From assembly GCF_014654615.1 (NCBI RefSeq), contig NZ_BNBB01000003.1:124001-188000 (forward strand): 64,000 nt of DNA, in the 5' to 3' direction. Positions 36,889 through 50,092 of this stretch are shown one piece after another (positions within the stretch are counted from its first letter, which is position 1; the number at the start of each line of letters is the position of its first letter). The position numbers were made by a program, and so were the translations under genes. This stretch comes from Streptosporangium violaceochromogenes. GTDB taxonomy: Bacteria; Actinomycetota; Actinomycetes; Streptosporangiales; Streptosporangiaceae. The notes under the pieces are model-generated. The model did no database searches. It saw only the letters and a list, made by a program, of their open reading frames with translations, and had not been told where the DNA came from.

Positions 36889-37653
36889 TCAACGGCCAAA
36901 GGTTTTCCGCAGGAGGGCGATGTCCTCCGCCTGGCCATCGGAGGGGGTCTCCACCACGATCGGCGCGTCCGCGCTCCGGCACACCGCGAGGATGAGCGCG
37001 GTGTCGATCCGGCCCGCGCCGAGATTGGCGTGCCGGTCGGCGCCCGAGCCCGCCGCGTCCCGTGAGTCGTTGCAGTGGACCAGGTCGATCCGGCCGGTGA
37101 TCGCCTTGATCCGTTCGACCACGTCGGCCAGTTCCTCACCGGCCGCGTGGGCGTGGCAGGTGTCCAGGCAGAAGCCCGCGTCGAAGCCGTCGAGGGCCTC
37201 CCAGAGCCGGGCGATGCTCTCCAGCCTGCGGGCCATCGCGTTGCGGCCGCCCGCGGTGTTCTCGATGAGCACCGGAACCTCGTGCTCCTCCAGGCGCTCG
37301 AACACCTTGCGCCAGTTGTCGAAACCCTTCTGCGGGTCGTCGCCGGCGCCGACGTGCCCGCCGTGGACGACCAGGCCCTTGGCACCCAGCTCGGCCGCCG
37401 CCGCCAGGTGGGCGCTCAGCAGCTTACGGCTGGGGATGCGGATCCGGTTGTTGGCGGTGGCCACGTTGATGACGTAGGGGGCGTGGATGTAGACGTCCAC
37501 GCCGGAGTCCTTGATCTCCCTCGCCCGGTCGTCGATCACCGGGCCCTTCCAGCTCTGGGGGTCTCCGAGGAAGAACTGGGCGACCTCGGCGTCGCGCGCC
37601 CTGGCGTGGGCCAGCGGGTCGTCCTGGCCGACATGAGCTCCGATAAGCGGCAT
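36889..37653 (-). CDS. Endonuclease IV-like AP endonuclease (TIM barrel)
   Basis: The 254-residue protein has the endonuclease IV fold features MPLIGAHVGQDDPLAHARA, VDVYIHAPYVINVATAN, GLVVHGGHVGAGDDPQKGF, VPVLIENTAGG, GFCLDTCHAHAAGEEL and DLVHCNDSRDAAGSGADRHA. The metal-binding His, Glu and Asp residues are in place. These enzymes cut DNA at abasic sites. It is shorter than E. coli Nfo (285 residues) but similar to actinobacterial homologues. Confidence 0.88.
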   Translation of the reverse strand: MPLIGAHVGQDDPLAHARARDAEVAQFFLGDPQSWKGPVIDDRAREIKDSGVDVYIHAPYVINVATANNRIRIPSRKLLSAHLAAAAELGAKGLVVHGGHVGAGDDPQKGFDNWRKVFERLEEHEVPVLIENTAGGRNAMARRLESIARLWEALDGFDAGFCLDTCHAHAAGEELADVVERIKAITGRIDLVHCNDSRDAAGSGADRHANLGAGRIDTALILAVCRSADAPIVVETPSDGQAEDIALLRKTFGR

Positions 37654-37747
37654 GTGTTCGAGCGTAGTCGTTTCGGCCGGCCGTACGGGGGCAGGTGGAC
37701 GGGGCCCCCGCCCGCCCCGGGCGCGCGACCCCCCGAAGGAGCCGGCG

Positions 37748-37930
37748 TTGATCTACCGTCGCAGAGGGATCGGCCTTCTCGGCCTGATCTATCTCCTGAT
37801 CGGCCTGTACGTGGCCTGGATGCACGACTACATCACCCCCGCGCTCCTGAGGGACGTCGCCGAGGCGCTGCTCGCCGTCTTCCTGTGGTTCCTCGTCCTG
37901 CTCGGGGTGGATCTGCACCTGGGCGGTTGA
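37748..37930 (+). CDS. Small two-helix membrane protein (60 aa)
   Basis: The TTG at 37748 follows an AAGGAG ribosome-binding site at 37735-37740, deciding the start over the longer open frame. The product reads LIYRRRGIGLLGLIYLLIG, a first membrane helix, then AWMHDYITPALLRDV and a second helix rich in Leu/Val. It belongs to no family I can name. It is divergent from the endonuclease gene. Confidence 0.65.
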   Translation: MIYRRRGIGLLGLIYLLIGLYVAWMHDYITPALLRDVAEALLAVFLWFLVLLGVDLHLGG

Positions 37931-38015
37931 CGCGGCGGGGCGGCCTCGTTCTTCGGGGGATCCCCAAAGCACCAGGAGGTTCCGGGCGTTTCCGGGATGT
38001 TCGAGGTACGGCGCG

Positions 38016-38327
38016 TCAGAAGAAGAAGCCGCCGTGGTAGATGCCGAGGACCACGCCCACGAACGAGGCCACGATGCCCACGATGTTCAGCGAGCGCTCC
38101 GGGGTGGTCGCGGAGACGTACTGGGACAGGAGGCCCACGACGAACCCCGTCGTCCCCAGCCAGGCGGCGACCGCGTGCGCTGCGGGGATGAACGCGCACA
38201 CGAAGGCCACCAGCCCGCAGCCGACCGTGACGACGCTCAGGACGTTCTGGGCGGGGTGCCGCCTGCCGTCGCTGTTCAGCGTGAGCCGGAACGACCGGCC
38301 CCGAAGACGGCGGGACACGCGCTGCAC
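38016..38327 (-). CDS. Small membrane protein of unknown function (103 aa)
   Basis: The GTG at 38327 follows an AAGGGAGG ribosome-binding site. The product begins VQRVSRRLRGRSFRLTLNSD, a basic cytoplasmic stretch, then has three hydrophobic helices (VVTVGCGLVAFVCAFIPAAH, AWLGTTGFVVGLLSQYV, LNIVGIVASFVGVVLGIYH) and ends GGFFF. The frame is open to 38522, but the upstream part lacks a ribosome-binding site. It is convergent with the preceding small membrane protein. Confidence 0.65.
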   Translation of the reverse strand: MQRVSRRLRGRSFRLTLNSDGRRHPAQNVLSVVTVGCGLVAFVCAFIPAAHAVAAWLGTTGFVVGLLSQYVSATTPERSLNIVGIVASFVGVVLGIYHGGFFF

Positions 38328-38548
38328 GGCTCTCACCTCCCTTTCCCCTGCTATGAGGGGTGCCCGCGTCATGACGGCCCAACCCTTGACGCCCTGGTAG
38401 GCTGGCACGGCCGCGTCGCGCGGGTGTGTCGTTCGCCCGCCCGCCGCCACGGCCGCCGAAAGGGGCGGCCGCGGCGAAGACGCCCGGCGTCCTCCTGTCA
38501 CGGCACGGTGTCGTGACCGCAAGAGTCCAGAGGAGGTTGGAAGCCAGC

Positions 38549-38839
38549 ATGCGTCGTTACGAAGTCATGGTCATCCTCGACCCTTCGCTCGATGAGCGCA
38601 CGGTGGCCCCGTCCCTCGACCAGTTCCTCACGGTGATCCGCAATGACGGCGGCACCGTGGAGAAGGTCGACGTGTGGGGTCGTCGCCGGCTGTCCTACGA
38701 CATCGCCAAGAAGCCCGAGGGCATCTACGCCGTCATCGACCTGACCGCGGAGCCCGCCACGGTCAAGGAGCTCGACCGGCAGATGAACCTCAACGAGGGC
38801 ATCCTCCGCACCAAGGTCCTGCGCCCGGACGTGCACTGA
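38549..38839 (+). CDS. rpsF: 30S ribosomal protein bS6
   Basis: The 96-residue protein [20 protein letters not shown] has the bS6 core [20 protein letters not shown] and ends with [16 protein letters not shown]. The ATG follows AGGAGG at 38531-38536. bS6 pairs with bS18 on 16S rRNA. It is first in the rpsF-ssb-rpsR-rplI cluster. Confidence 0.97.
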   Translation: MRRYEVMVILDPSLDERTVAPSLDQFLTVIRNDGGTVEKVDVWGRRRLSYDIAKKPEGIYAVIDLTAEPATVKELDRQMNLNEGILRTKVLRPDVH

Positions 38840-38913
38840 CCCCGGCTTTTTGTCGGACGGCAACCGTACTCTGAGGCGATAACGCGAAGGCCGCAGGAAG
38901 GGCAGCGCAAGTC

Positions 38914-39492
38914 ATGGCAGCAGGCGACACCACGATCACCATCGTCGGCAACCTCGTCGACGATCCCGAGCTGCGCTTTACCCCCACGGGGCAAGCGGTG
39001 GCCCGGTTCCGCATCGCGTCCACTCCGAGGTTCCTGGACAAGCAGACCAACGAGTGGAAAGACGGCGAGGGCCTGTTCCTGACCTGCAACGTGTGGCGGC
39101 AGGCGGCGGAGAACGTCGCCGAGAGCCTGCAGCGCGGCATGCGGGTCATCGTTCAGGGAAGGCTTCGCCAGCGGTCCTACGAGACCAAGGAAGGCGAGAA
39201 GCGCACGGTCTACGAAGTCGAGGTCGACGAGGTCGGCCCCTCGCTGAGGAACGCGACGGCCAAGGTCAACAAGACCACCCGTCAGGGTGGTGGCTTCGGC
39301 GGCGGCCCGGCGGGCGACCCGTGGGCCTCCGCGGCGCCCGCCGCGCCTCAGGGTGGCGGCGGCAACTACGGCGCTCCGCAGCAGGGTGGCGGCAACTACG
39401 GCGGCCAGCAGCAGCAGAGCGGCGGCAACTACGGCGGCGGCGGCGGCTTCGGCGGCGGCGGCGGTGACTTCAGCGACGAGCCGCCCTTCTAA
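38914..39492 (+). CDS. ssb: Single-stranded DNA-binding protein
   Basis: SSB protects single-stranded DNA and recruits replication and repair proteins. The 192-residue protein has the OB-fold core [19 protein letters not shown] and [21 protein letters not shown] Gly/Gln/Asn-rich tail with NYGG repeats (about 125-180) and the acidic tip DFSDEPPF follow. It is the replicative SSB by its linkage to rpsF and rpsR. Confidence 0.97.
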   Translation: MAAGDTTITIVGNLVDDPELRFTPTGQAVARFRIASTPRFLDKQTNEWKDGEGLFLTCNVWRQAAENVAESLQRGMRVIVQGRLRQRSYETKEGEKRTVYEVEVDEVGPSLRNATAKVNKTTRQGGGFGGGPAGDPWASAAPAAPQGGGGNYGAPQQGGGNYGGQQQQSGGNYGGGGGFGGGGGDFSDEPPF

Positions 39493-39527
39493 GGAGCGTA
39501 AGCCCTTCCAGGTCTTCGCGGGCGCCC

Positions 39528-39550
39528 TGTCGGCGCCCGCGGGCCGCGTC
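39528..39550 (+). promoter_or_regulatory. Hairpin between ssb and rpsR
   Basis: GCGGGCGCC (39528-39536) pairs perfectly with GGCGCCCGC (39542-39550) around a five-base loop. It could attenuate transcription between ssb and rpsR or serve as an mRNA structure; there is no T run. Confidence 0.45.
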
Positions 39551-39618
39551 CCGAAAATCAGTACATATCCGCAGCGACCATTCCCGCCGTACGGCGGGGC
39601 TCTGAAAGGAGCACCACG

Positions 39619-39855
39619 ATGGCCAAGCCGGCACTGCGCAAGCCCAAGAAGAAGGTTTGCCTTTTCTGCCACGACAAGATCTCCTACGTCGACTACAAGG
39701 ACACGGCGCTGCTTCGGAAGTTCATCTCCGACCGCGGCAAGATCCGTGCCCGCCGGGTGACGGGCAACTGCACCCAGCACCAGCGTGACGTGGCGACCGC
39801 TATCAAGAACGCTCGTGAGATGGCGCTCCTGCCGTACATGAGCACCGCGCGCTAA
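39619..39855 (+). CDS. rpsR: 30S ribosomal protein bS18
   Basis: The 78-residue protein [20 protein letters not shown] has the [20 protein letters not shown] core and [20 protein letters not shown]. Cysteines in CLFC and NC with a nearby His fit the zinc-binding form of bS18. It follows ssb and precedes rplI by 15 bases. Confidence 0.97.
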   Translation: MAKPALRKPKKKVCLFCHDKISYVDYKDTALLRKFISDRGKIRARRVTGNCTQHQRDVATAIKNAREMALLPYMSTAR

Positions 39856-39870
39856 GGGAGGTCCGGACAG

Positions 39871-40317
39871 ATGAAGCTCATTCTCACCAGCGAGGTCACC
39901 GGCCTTGGCGCCCCCGGCGACATCGTCGAGGTCAAGGACGGCTACGGCCGTAACTACCTCCTCCCCCGCGGGTTCGCGATCCGGTGGACGCGCGGTGGCG
40001 AGAAGCAGATCGCCTCGATCAAGAAGGCCAGGGACGCCCGCGAGATCCGCGACCTCGGCACCGCCCAGGAGGTGGCCGGCAGGCTCAAGGGCCTGAAGGT
40101 CGTCCTGAAGACGAAGGCCGGTGACTCCGGCCGTCTCTTCGGCTCCGTCACCACCGGCGACGTCGCCGAGGCCGTCAAGGCCGCCGGCGGCCCCGAGCTC
40201 GACCGCCGCCGCATCGAGATCGCCTCGGCGATCAAGAGCCTCGGCTCCCACCGTGTCAGCGTCAAGCTGCACCCGGAGGTCTCCGCCGCCCTTGAGATCG
40301 AGGTCGTCGCGGCCTGA
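39871..40317 (+). CDS. rplI: 50S ribosomal protein bL9
   Basis: The 148-residue protein [20 protein letters not shown] has the [18 protein letters not shown] signature, a long connecting helix and a C-terminal domain ending in IEVVAA. It is last in the rpsF cluster and is followed by a terminator. Confidence 0.97.
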   Translation: MKLILTSEVTGLGAPGDIVEVKDGYGRNYLLPRGFAIRWTRGGEKQIASIKKARDAREIRDLGTAQEVAGRLKGLKVVLKTKAGDSGRLFGSVTTGDVAEAVKAAGGPELDRRRIEIASAIKSLGSHRVSVKLHPEVSAALEIEVVAA

Positions 40318-40349
40318 CGGGCCATCGCCCGCGTGAGCGCGGGCTCAGC

Positions 40350-40396
40350 ACGGGCAGGGGTCTCCTCCTCATCATCGGGGAGGGGCCCCTGTCCGT
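40350..40396 (+). terminator. Terminator after rplI
   Basis: ACGGGCAGGGG at 40350-40360 pairs with CCCCTGTCCGT at 40386-40396 (one G-U pair), with partial inner pairing. It is followed by a T-containing stretch (GTTTCTCC) and sits 32 bases after the rplI stop. Confidence 0.75.
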
Positions 40397-40534
40397 GTTT
40401 CTCCTGTCGGTCTCCTCCCTCCTTGCCTGCTTCGTCCTCGCTCGCGCCGCTCCGCCCGCCGTGGCGCCGCGGGTCCGGGCGTTGCGGCCGGATCTCCCCG
40501 CCCCGCTCGCGGGCGTCCGCATCGTGAGACCGCG

Positions 40535-40564
40535 TTACTTGGAGTCACCGCCAATACGTACAAT
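40535..40564 (+). promoter_or_regulatory. Candidate promoter of the amino-acid ABC operon
   Basis: TTACTT and TACAAT are 18 bases apart, 33 bases before the solute-binding protein start, in an unusually A/T-rich patch. The assignment rests on consensus and position only. Confidence 0.4.
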
Positions 40565-40597
40565 TCGGGAGCTATTGCCTTTTCTTGGAGGTTTGTC

Positions 40598-41461
40598 ATG
40601 GCCCGTCCCTCGACGCTGCTCGCTCTCGGCGCCCTCGCGGTAGCCGCGGTGGCCTGTGCGCCGGTGGCGGACACGACGAACCAGGCGGGGGTGCCCGCCA
40701 CGCCGGCCTCCTGCGCCAAGGAGGGGCTCGCCCTCAAGACACCGGGCAAGCTGACCATCGGCACCGACAAGCCCGCCTATGAGCCGTGGTTCAAGGACGA
40801 CGACCCGGCCAACGGCAAGGGTTTCGAGAGCGCCGTGGCGCACGCGATCGCCCGGCGGCTCGGATTCGACGGCGCCGAGATCGCCTGGTCCACGGTGAAG
40901 TTCGACGCCGCCTTCGCCCCCGGCGTCAAGCGCTTCGACTTCGACGTCAACCAGGTCTCCGTGACCCCCGAGCGTGCCAAGGTCGTCGACTTCAGCAAGG
41001 GCTACTACACGGTCAAGCAGGCCGTGGTCGCCCTGGAGAACTCGAAGATCGCCTCCGCGACGGACCTGGCGGGCCTCAGGGACGCCAGAATCGGCGTGCA
41101 GGTCGGCACCACCTCGCTGCGGGCCGTCAAGGACGTCATCAAGCCCTCGCAGGAGCCGAACGTCTACAGCGAGCAGATCGACGCCGTGAACGCCCTGAAG
41201 AACAAGCAGGTCGACGCCGTGGTGGTGGACCTGCCCACCGCCTTCTACGTGACCGCGGCCCAGGTCGAGAACTCCGCGATCGTCGGCCAGTTCGGCGCCC
41301 CCTCCGGCACCCCCGAGGTCTTCGGCGCGGTCTTCGAGAAGGGCAGCCCGCTGGTGGGCTGCGTGAACGAGGCGATCGACGCGCTGACCTCCTCCGGTGA
41401 ACTCGCCAAGATCGAGACCGAGTGGCTCGGCTCGGCCGCGGGCGCGCCGGAGCTGAGGTAG
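40598..41461 (+). CDS. Amino-acid ABC transporter solute-binding lipoprotein
   Basis: The 287-residue protein starts with a lipoprotein signal (MARPSTLLALGALAVAAVAC, lipobox cysteine at 20). It has the periplasmic-binding-protein type 2 fold of polar amino-acid receptors: KLTIGTDKPAYEPWF, FDFDVNQVSVTPERAKVVDF, GVQVGTTSLRAVKDVI. It captures an amino acid outside the membrane; the ligand is not readable. Permease and ATPase genes follow. Confidence 0.9.
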   Translation: MARPSTLLALGALAVAAVACAPVADTTNQAGVPATPASCAKEGLALKTPGKLTIGTDKPAYEPWFKDDDPANGKGFESAVAHAIARRLGFDGAEIAWSTVKFDAAFAPGVKRFDFDVNQVSVTPERAKVVDFSKGYYTVKQAVVALENSKIASATDLAGLRDARIGVQVGTTSLRAVKDVIKPSQEPNVYSEQIDAVNALKNKQVDAVVVDLPTAFYVTAAQVENSAIVGQFGAPSGTPEVFGAVFEKGSPLVGCVNEAIDALTSSGELAKIETEWLGSAAGAPELR

Positions 41462-41588
41462 TGGCCCGGACGTCCCCGCCGGGCGTTCCCGTCCCCCGGG
41501 AGGGACGCGGAGGAACGACCGGCCTCCCCGCGCTCCGGGACACGCCGCCCGCGACGGCCCGCGCCGCCCGGCGAGCGGGGAGGAGCGG

Positions 41589-42440
41589 GTGACGGCGCCC
41601 CCGGACGGCTGGGTCAAGAGCGAGCGGCAACGGGAGCGGGAGCGGCTCCGCGGACGGCGGTCGATCCGGTCGGGGTCGATCGCGACCGCCTCGACGGTCG
41701 TGGTGATCGTCCTGCTGGCGTGGGCCTTCACCGGCTCGCCCGGCTGGCCGCGGGTCCGGGAGACGTTCTTCGACTCCGAGCGGTTCGCGGAGGCGCTTCC
41801 GGACGTGCTGAGCGGGTTCCTGCTCAACGTCAAGATCTTCCTGATCGCCGAGCCGCTGATCCTCGTCGTGGGCCTGCTGGTCGCGCTGGCGCGCACACTC
41901 AGGGCGCCCGTGTTCTTCCCGCTGCGCGCCTTGGCGGTGGCCTACACCGACGTCTTCCGCGGGGTGCCCACGATCCTGGTCATCTACCTCGTCGGCTTCG
42001 GGCTGCCCGCGCTGGGGCTGCGCGGCGTTCCGGCGGATCTGGCCACGCTGGGCGTGATCGCGCTCACCCTGTCCTACGGGGCGTACGTGGCGGAGGTGTT
42101 CCGGGCCGGGATCGACTCGGTGCACCCGAGTCAGTGGGCCGCCGCCCGCTCCCTTGGGCTGACCCACGGCAAGACCATGCGCCACGTGGTGGTGCCGCAG
42201 GCCGTCAGGAGGGTGGTGCCCCCGCTCCTCAACGACTTCGTCTCGCTGCAGAAGGACACCGCCCTGGTCGCCACGATCGGTCCGCTGGAGGCGCTGCGCC
42301 AGGCGCAGATCCACGCGAGCAGCACGTTCAACTACACGCCCTACCTGGTGGCGGCCCTGCTTTTCATCCTGCTCACCGTCCCCATGGCCCGCTTCACCGA
42401 CTATCTGGCGGTCCGCTCCCAGCGGCGGCGGGGCCGGTGA
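41589..42440 (+). CDS. Amino-acid ABC transporter permease
   Basis: The 283-residue protein has a charged N-terminal tail, about five membrane helices, the FRGVPTILVIYLVGFGLPAL segment typical of polar amino-acid permeases and the ATPase-contact EAA loop QWAAARSLGLTHGKTMRHVV. It starts at a GTG. A small hairpin (41490-41507) lies between it and the binding-protein gene and may lower downstream expression. Confidence 0.9.
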   Translation: MTAPPDGWVKSERQRERERLRGRRSIRSGSIATASTVVVIVLLAWAFTGSPGWPRVRETFFDSERFAEALPDVLSGFLLNVKIFLIAEPLILVVGLLVALARTLRAPVFFPLRALAVAYTDVFRGVPTILVIYLVGFGLPALGLRGVPADLATLGVIALTLSYGAYVAEVFRAGIDSVHPSQWAAARSLGLTHGKTMRHVVVPQAVRRVVPPLLNDFVSLQKDTALVATIGPLEALRQAQIHASSTFNYTPYLVAALLFILLTVPMARFTDYLAVRSQRRRGR

Positions 42441-42459
42441 AAAGAAGGGGGAGAAGGCC

Positions 42460-43203
42460 GTGAGCCTGCTGACCGTTGAGGGCGTCTGGAAGAACTACCG
42501 GGGCCACAGCGTGCTGCGCGGCGTCGACCTGTCGGTCGGCGCGCACGAGGTGGTCTGCCTGATCGGCGCCTCCGGCTCGGGCAAGTCCACCCTGCTGCGC
42601 TGTGTGAACCTGCTGGAGACCGTGGACGACGGCACGATCCACCTGGAGGGCGAGGAGATCACCGCCGTCCGGGTCGACGTCGACGAGGTGCGCCGGCGGA
42701 TGGGCATCGTGTTCCAGGCGTTCAACCTGTTCCCGCACATGACCGTGCTGGACAACATCACGCTGGCCCCGCGCAGGGTGCACGGGGTCGGCAGGGAGCG
42801 GGCCGAGCACCACGCCCGCGAACTGCTCGCCAGGTTCGGCCTGGCAGACAAGGCGGGCTCCTACCCCGACCAGCTCTCCGGCGGCCAGCAGCAGCGCGTC
42901 GCGATCATCCGGGCCATGGCCACCCGGCCCCGCCTGATGCTGCTGGACGAGGTGACCTCCGCCCTGGACCCCGCGCTGGTCAGGGAGGTGCTCGGGATCA
43001 TCAGAGAGCTCAGGGAGGGCGGGATGACCATGATCCTGACCACTCACGAGATGGGCTTCTGCCGGGAGATCGCCGATACCGTCTGCTTTCTCGACGACGG
43101 CGTCCTTCTGGAGCGCGGGACCCCCGAACAGATCTTCACCGACCCCCGGGAGCCCCGGACCCGCGCGTTTCTGCGGAGCGTGCTCGGCGACCGGGGGCCG
43201 TGA
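42460..43203 (+). CDS. Amino-acid ABC transporter ATPase
   Basis: The 247-residue ATPase has Walker A (GASGSGKST), a Q loop ([14 protein letters not shown]), the signature [11 protein letters not shown], Walker B ([14 protein letters not shown]) and the switch histidine in LTTHEMGFC. It is of the GlnQ/HisP type. It starts 20 bases after the permease stop, and all three genes form one import system. It is convergent with the MATE gene, with only 17 bases between the stop codons. Confidence 0.93.
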   Translation: MSLLTVEGVWKNYRGHSVLRGVDLSVGAHEVVCLIGASGSGKSTLLRCVNLLETVDDGTIHLEGEEITAVRVDVDEVRRRMGIVFQAFNLFPHMTVLDNITLAPRRVHGVGRERAEHHARELLARFGLADKAGSYPDQLSGGQQQRVAIIRAMATRPRLMLLDEVTSALDPALVREVLGIIRELREGGMTMILTTHEMGFCREIADTVCFLDDGVLLERGTPEQIFTDPREPRTRAFLRSVLGDRGP

Positions 43204-43220
43204 AGGCTCCGCGCCCGCTC

Positions 43221-44546
43221 TCACCCGCCGACCACCAGCCACCTCGCACCGCGGGCCCGCAGTCCCAGGGTGACCAGCCTGGCCGTCATCCACACCCCCA
43301 GGGCCAGCCAGAGCGCGACCAGGCCGCCGCCGGAAAGGCCCGCCGCCAGTACGGCGGGCAGGTAGGCGAGGGTCGTCCACAGCCCGGCCCAGGCGAGGTA
43401 ACGCTGGTCGCCGGCGCCGATCAGCACGCCGTCCAGGACGAACACCACCCCGGCGACCGGCTGCAGGAGCGCTATCACCCACAGCAGATCCGAAAGCCAC
43501 CCGGCCGTCTCCGGGCCGGCGCCGAACACACCCGGCACCAGCGGTCGGGCCAGGATCACCAGAAGCCCGAGCAGCAGGCCCGCGCCGGCCCCCCACTCGA
43601 CCATCCTCCTGGTGGCCTGCCGGGTCGCGGTCACGTCGCCGGCGCCCAGGGCGCGGCCGGTGATGGCCTGTCCGGCGATGGCGATCGCGTCCAGCGCGAA
43701 GGCCAGCAGGGTCCAGATCCTGAGGGCGATCGTGTGGGCCTCGATCTGCCCGGACCCCATGCGGGTGGCCGTCGTGGCCGCGACCGCGAGCACCACCTGC
43801 AGGCAGGCCGTACGGATGACCAGGGCGATCCCGGCCGAGCCGGCGGCTCTGACGCCTGTGAGGTCGGGCCGGAGCGGGGCCCTGTGGCGGCCGAACAGCA
43901 GGGCGAGGTAGATCGCGGCGGCCAGGGTCTGGGCCAGCACCGTGCCCCAGGCCGACCCCGCGAGGCCCCAGCCCAGGCCCAGGACGAAGAGGACGTTGAG
44001 CGCGGCGTTGAGCGCGAAGGACCCCACCGACACCAGCAGCGGGGTCGTGGTGTCCTGCATGCCGCGCAGTACGCCGGTCCCGGCCAGCACCAGCAGCATG
44101 GCCGGGACGCCCCAGAGGCCGATCCGCAGATAGGTGGTCGCCTGCCCGGCCAGCTCGCCCTCGGCTCCGATCAGGTGGACCAGCCAGGGGGCCGAGGGCC
44201 AGACCACCACGATGATCGCCAGCCCCACCCCCAGGGCCAGCCAGAGGCCGTCCACCCCCTGCCGGAGCGCCCGGTGGGGGTCGCCCGCGCCGATCTGCCT
44301 GGCGACGGCCGCGGTCGTGCCGTAGGCGAGGAAGACGCACAGGGCCACCAGGAAGCTCAGCACGGTGCCGGCCACCCCGAGGGCGCCGAGCGCGGGCGCG
44401 GGCAGCCGGCCGACGACGACGGTGTCGGTCAGCAGGAAGAGGGGCTCGGCCACCAGGGCGCCGAAGGCCGGAACCGCCAGCCGGAGGATCTGCCTGTCGT
44501 GGGCGCGGCGCGCCCCGGAGGGATCGGCGCTGGGGGTAAGCGGCAC
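43221..44546 (-). CDS. MATE family efflux transporter (DinF type)
   Basis: The 441-residue protein has 12 predicted helices in two repeats and the MATE features LAVPAFGALVAEPLFLLTD, AAVARQIGAGDPHRALRQGV and, in the second half, AGQAITGRALGAGDVTATRQ. Members export drugs or flip lipids by cation antiport. The substrate is unknown. It is divergent from dnaB across the DnaA-box cluster. Confidence 0.9.
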   Translation of the reverse strand: MPLTPSADPSGARRAHDRQILRLAVPAFGALVAEPLFLLTDTVVVGRLPAPALGALGVAGTVLSFLVALCVFLAYGTTAAVARQIGAGDPHRALRQGVDGLWLALGVGLAIIVVVWPSAPWLVHLIGAEGELAGQATTYLRIGLWGVPAMLLVLAGTGVLRGMQDTTTPLLVSVGSFALNAALNVLFVLGLGWGLAGSAWGTVLAQTLAAAIYLALLFGRHRAPLRPDLTGVRAAGSAGIALVIRTACLQVVLAVAATTATRMGSGQIEAHTIALRIWTLLAFALDAIAIAGQAITGRALGAGDVTATRQATRRMVEWGAGAGLLLGLLVILARPLVPGVFGAGPETAGWLSDLLWVIALLQPVAGVVFVLDGVLIGAGDQRYLAWAGLWTTLAYLPAVLAAGLSGGGLVALWLALGVWMTARLVTLGLRARGARWLVVGG

Positions 44547-44711
44547 GCTTCTATTCTGCCTCTTACCACCACGGAAGCCCTCAAGGGGGGCAAGAGGGGA
44601 GAGCGCCTCGCGGAGGGAGAGATTCGGCGTGTCGTCTCAACTTTCTTTCCTCCACAGGCGGTGGATGATGTTTCCCCAGTTCAGAAAGGTGTGTTGAGTG
44701 ATGGGGAAGAG

Positions 44712-44775
44712 TTGTCCACAGCACTGTCCACAGGGTGCCCACATGTCTGGGGGAAAACTGCACACCTTATCCACA
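44712..44775 (+). promoter_or_regulatory. Three DnaA boxes upstream of dnaB
   Basis: TTGTCCACA at 44712-44720, CTGTCCACA at 44724-44732 and TTATCCACA at 44767-44775 lie in one orientation, 110-173 bases before the dnaB start. The first and second are 12 bp apart. A near match, TGCCCACA, sits at 44736-44743. Direct control of helicase expression by DnaA is the simplest reading. Confidence 0.75.
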
Positions 44776-44884
44776 CCTCTGTCGACAGGTCGCGTTGCCA
44801 CGTGGTCCGGGGAGCGGAGAGACTGTCACCCCGGTCGGCTACAACTGGAGATAGCGAAATCACGTTCGAAAGAGGGGGTGCGCG

Positions 44885-48760
<3,876 letters not shown>

Positions 48761-48775
48761 GAACTCCTAACGAAA

Positions 48776-48890
48776 TGATCTCCAAGGCGGTCGGATCACT
48801 CCGGGACTGATGATCCGGGGTGCGGGGCGGTTCGGCCGAAGCCCCGGCAAGGCGACAACGAGTTGTGGGCGGTGCACGCTGAGCCGCGGA
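48776..48890 (+). pseudogene. Left transposase 5' fragment
   Basis: This segment aligns with the first roughly 115 bases of the transposase gene at the right end, with a one-base shift near base 25 and a stop after 11 codons. It is a decayed, inverted second copy. Confidence 0.65.
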
Positions 48891-48941
48891 GAACGTAAAT
48901 GCGTCGACAGCGCGCCTCGGCACCCGGCACAGTGGCCACCC

Positions 48942-49682
48942 GTGACGAGCAGTGAACTGTGGACCCGCGCGACCGCCGACCGCTACGACGCCGAGGAAGC
49001 CGAAGCGTCCTCGGCTGCCGTTCTCGGACCGACCCTCGCCTTCCTCGCCGAGCTCGCCGGAGACGGCCGGGCGCTGGAGTTCGCCATCGGAACCGGACGG
49101 GTGGGAGTCCCGCTTCGGGAACGCGGCGTGCCGGTGGTGGGCATCGAACTGTCCGAGCACATGGCGGCGGTGCTGCGGCGCAAGGTCGACGAGGGCACCC
49201 TCCCGGTAGTCATCGGGGACATGGCCACCACCGTCGTTCCCGGCGGGTTCACCCTGGTCTACCTCGTCTACAACACCATCACGAACCTGCTCACGCAGGA
49301 CGAGCAGGTCGAGTGCTTCCGCAACGCCGCACGGCATCTGGAGCCCGGCGGCCGGTTCGTCATCGAGCTGGGTGTGCCGCAGCTGCGGCTCCTGCCACCC
49401 GGCCAGGTCGCGGTGCCGTTCGACGTCTCTCAGCGGCATCTCGGCTTCGACACCTTCGACCTGGTCGAGCAGATGCTCGTCTCGCACCACTTCACCCGCG
49501 ACGGCGACGACGGCCACTACCGCCGCGAAAACTCCCGGCACCGGTACGCCTGGCCGGCGGAGCTCGACCTGATGGCGCGGATCGCCGGGCTCGAGCTGGA
49601 ACGTCGCGTTGCGGACTGGGACGGGTCTCCGTTCACCCAGGACTCCGCGAAGCACGTCTCCGTGTGGCGCAAGCCGGCCTGA
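48942..49682 (+). CDS. Class I SAM-dependent methyltransferase
   Basis: The 246-residue protein from the GTG at 48942 has the SAM-binding motif ALEFAIGTGRVGVPLRERGV and GIELSEHMAAVLRRKVDEGT. It then has the motif II/III region TLVYLVYNTITNLLTQDEQV and RHLEPGGRFVIELGVP. No target-recognition domain is visible, so it is probably a small-molecule or protein methyltransferase rather than a DNA modifier. It lies inside the IS-flanked segment and may have arrived with it. It could also be an old resident gene bracketed by insertions. The start lacks a strong ribosome-binding site. Confidence 0.82.
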   Translation: MTSSELWTRATADRYDAEEAEASSAAVLGPTLAFLAELAGDGRALEFAIGTGRVGVPLRERGVPVVGIELSEHMAAVLRRKVDEGTLPVVIGDMATTVVPGGFTLVYLVYNTITNLLTQDEQVECFRNAARHLEPGGRFVIELGVPQLRLLPPGQVAVPFDVSQRHLGFDTFDLVEQMLVSHHFTRDGDDGHYRRENSRHRYAWPAELDLMARIAGLELERRVADWDGSPFTQDSAKHVSVWRKPA

Positions 49683-49728
49683 GGTCGGCCACCGGGCCGT
49701 CAACGTTGGCCGTGCCTGTCTTGAACTT

Positions 49729-50092
49729 CTATCGGGAGTTCAGGCGTCGCCGGCAGATCAGTGCGCGTCCGAGGGCGAGGAAGGCTTCGTGGATGTCGTC
49801 GCGGATCTCCCAGCGGATCCGCAGGCGGCGGAACCGGTGCACCGAGCCGAAGCCGAGTTCCTGCGGCGGATGCTCCCAGGCGATCCCGGTGTGCAGGACG
49901 AACAGGATGCCCTGGAACACCAGCCGGTCCGGATACCGCTTTCGCCCGGGGTACCGGGGCCGACTGTTCCGTCTTCGGTAGCAGCCGCTCGATCACCGCC
50001 CACGGCTCGTGGTCGACTTCCCACGGCTTCGACCGAGCCACTCCAACCTCCGGATCGTCAGTCCCGGAGTGCCCCAACCACTCGAAGATCAT
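49729..50092 (-). pseudogene. IS5-family transposase remnant (frameshift and internal deletion)
   Basis: Reading inward from the right end, one frame gives MIFEWLGHSGTDDPEVGVAR and KPWEVDHEPWAVIERLLPK. A second frame takes over with RYPGRKRYPDRLVFQGILFV and LHTGIAWEHPPQELGFGS, the N-terminal domain of IS5-like transposases. This jumps directly to HRFRRLRIRWEIRDDIHEAF and ALICRRRL, the C-terminal end of the same family. The DDE catalytic centre is deleted, so the copy is inactive. Confidence 0.85.

Noticed and set aside
48942..49682. Methyltransferase as part of a restriction-modification system
   Set aside because: No restriction enzyme, no target-recognition domain and no DNA-methyltransferase motif order; the fold is that of generic class I methyltransferases.
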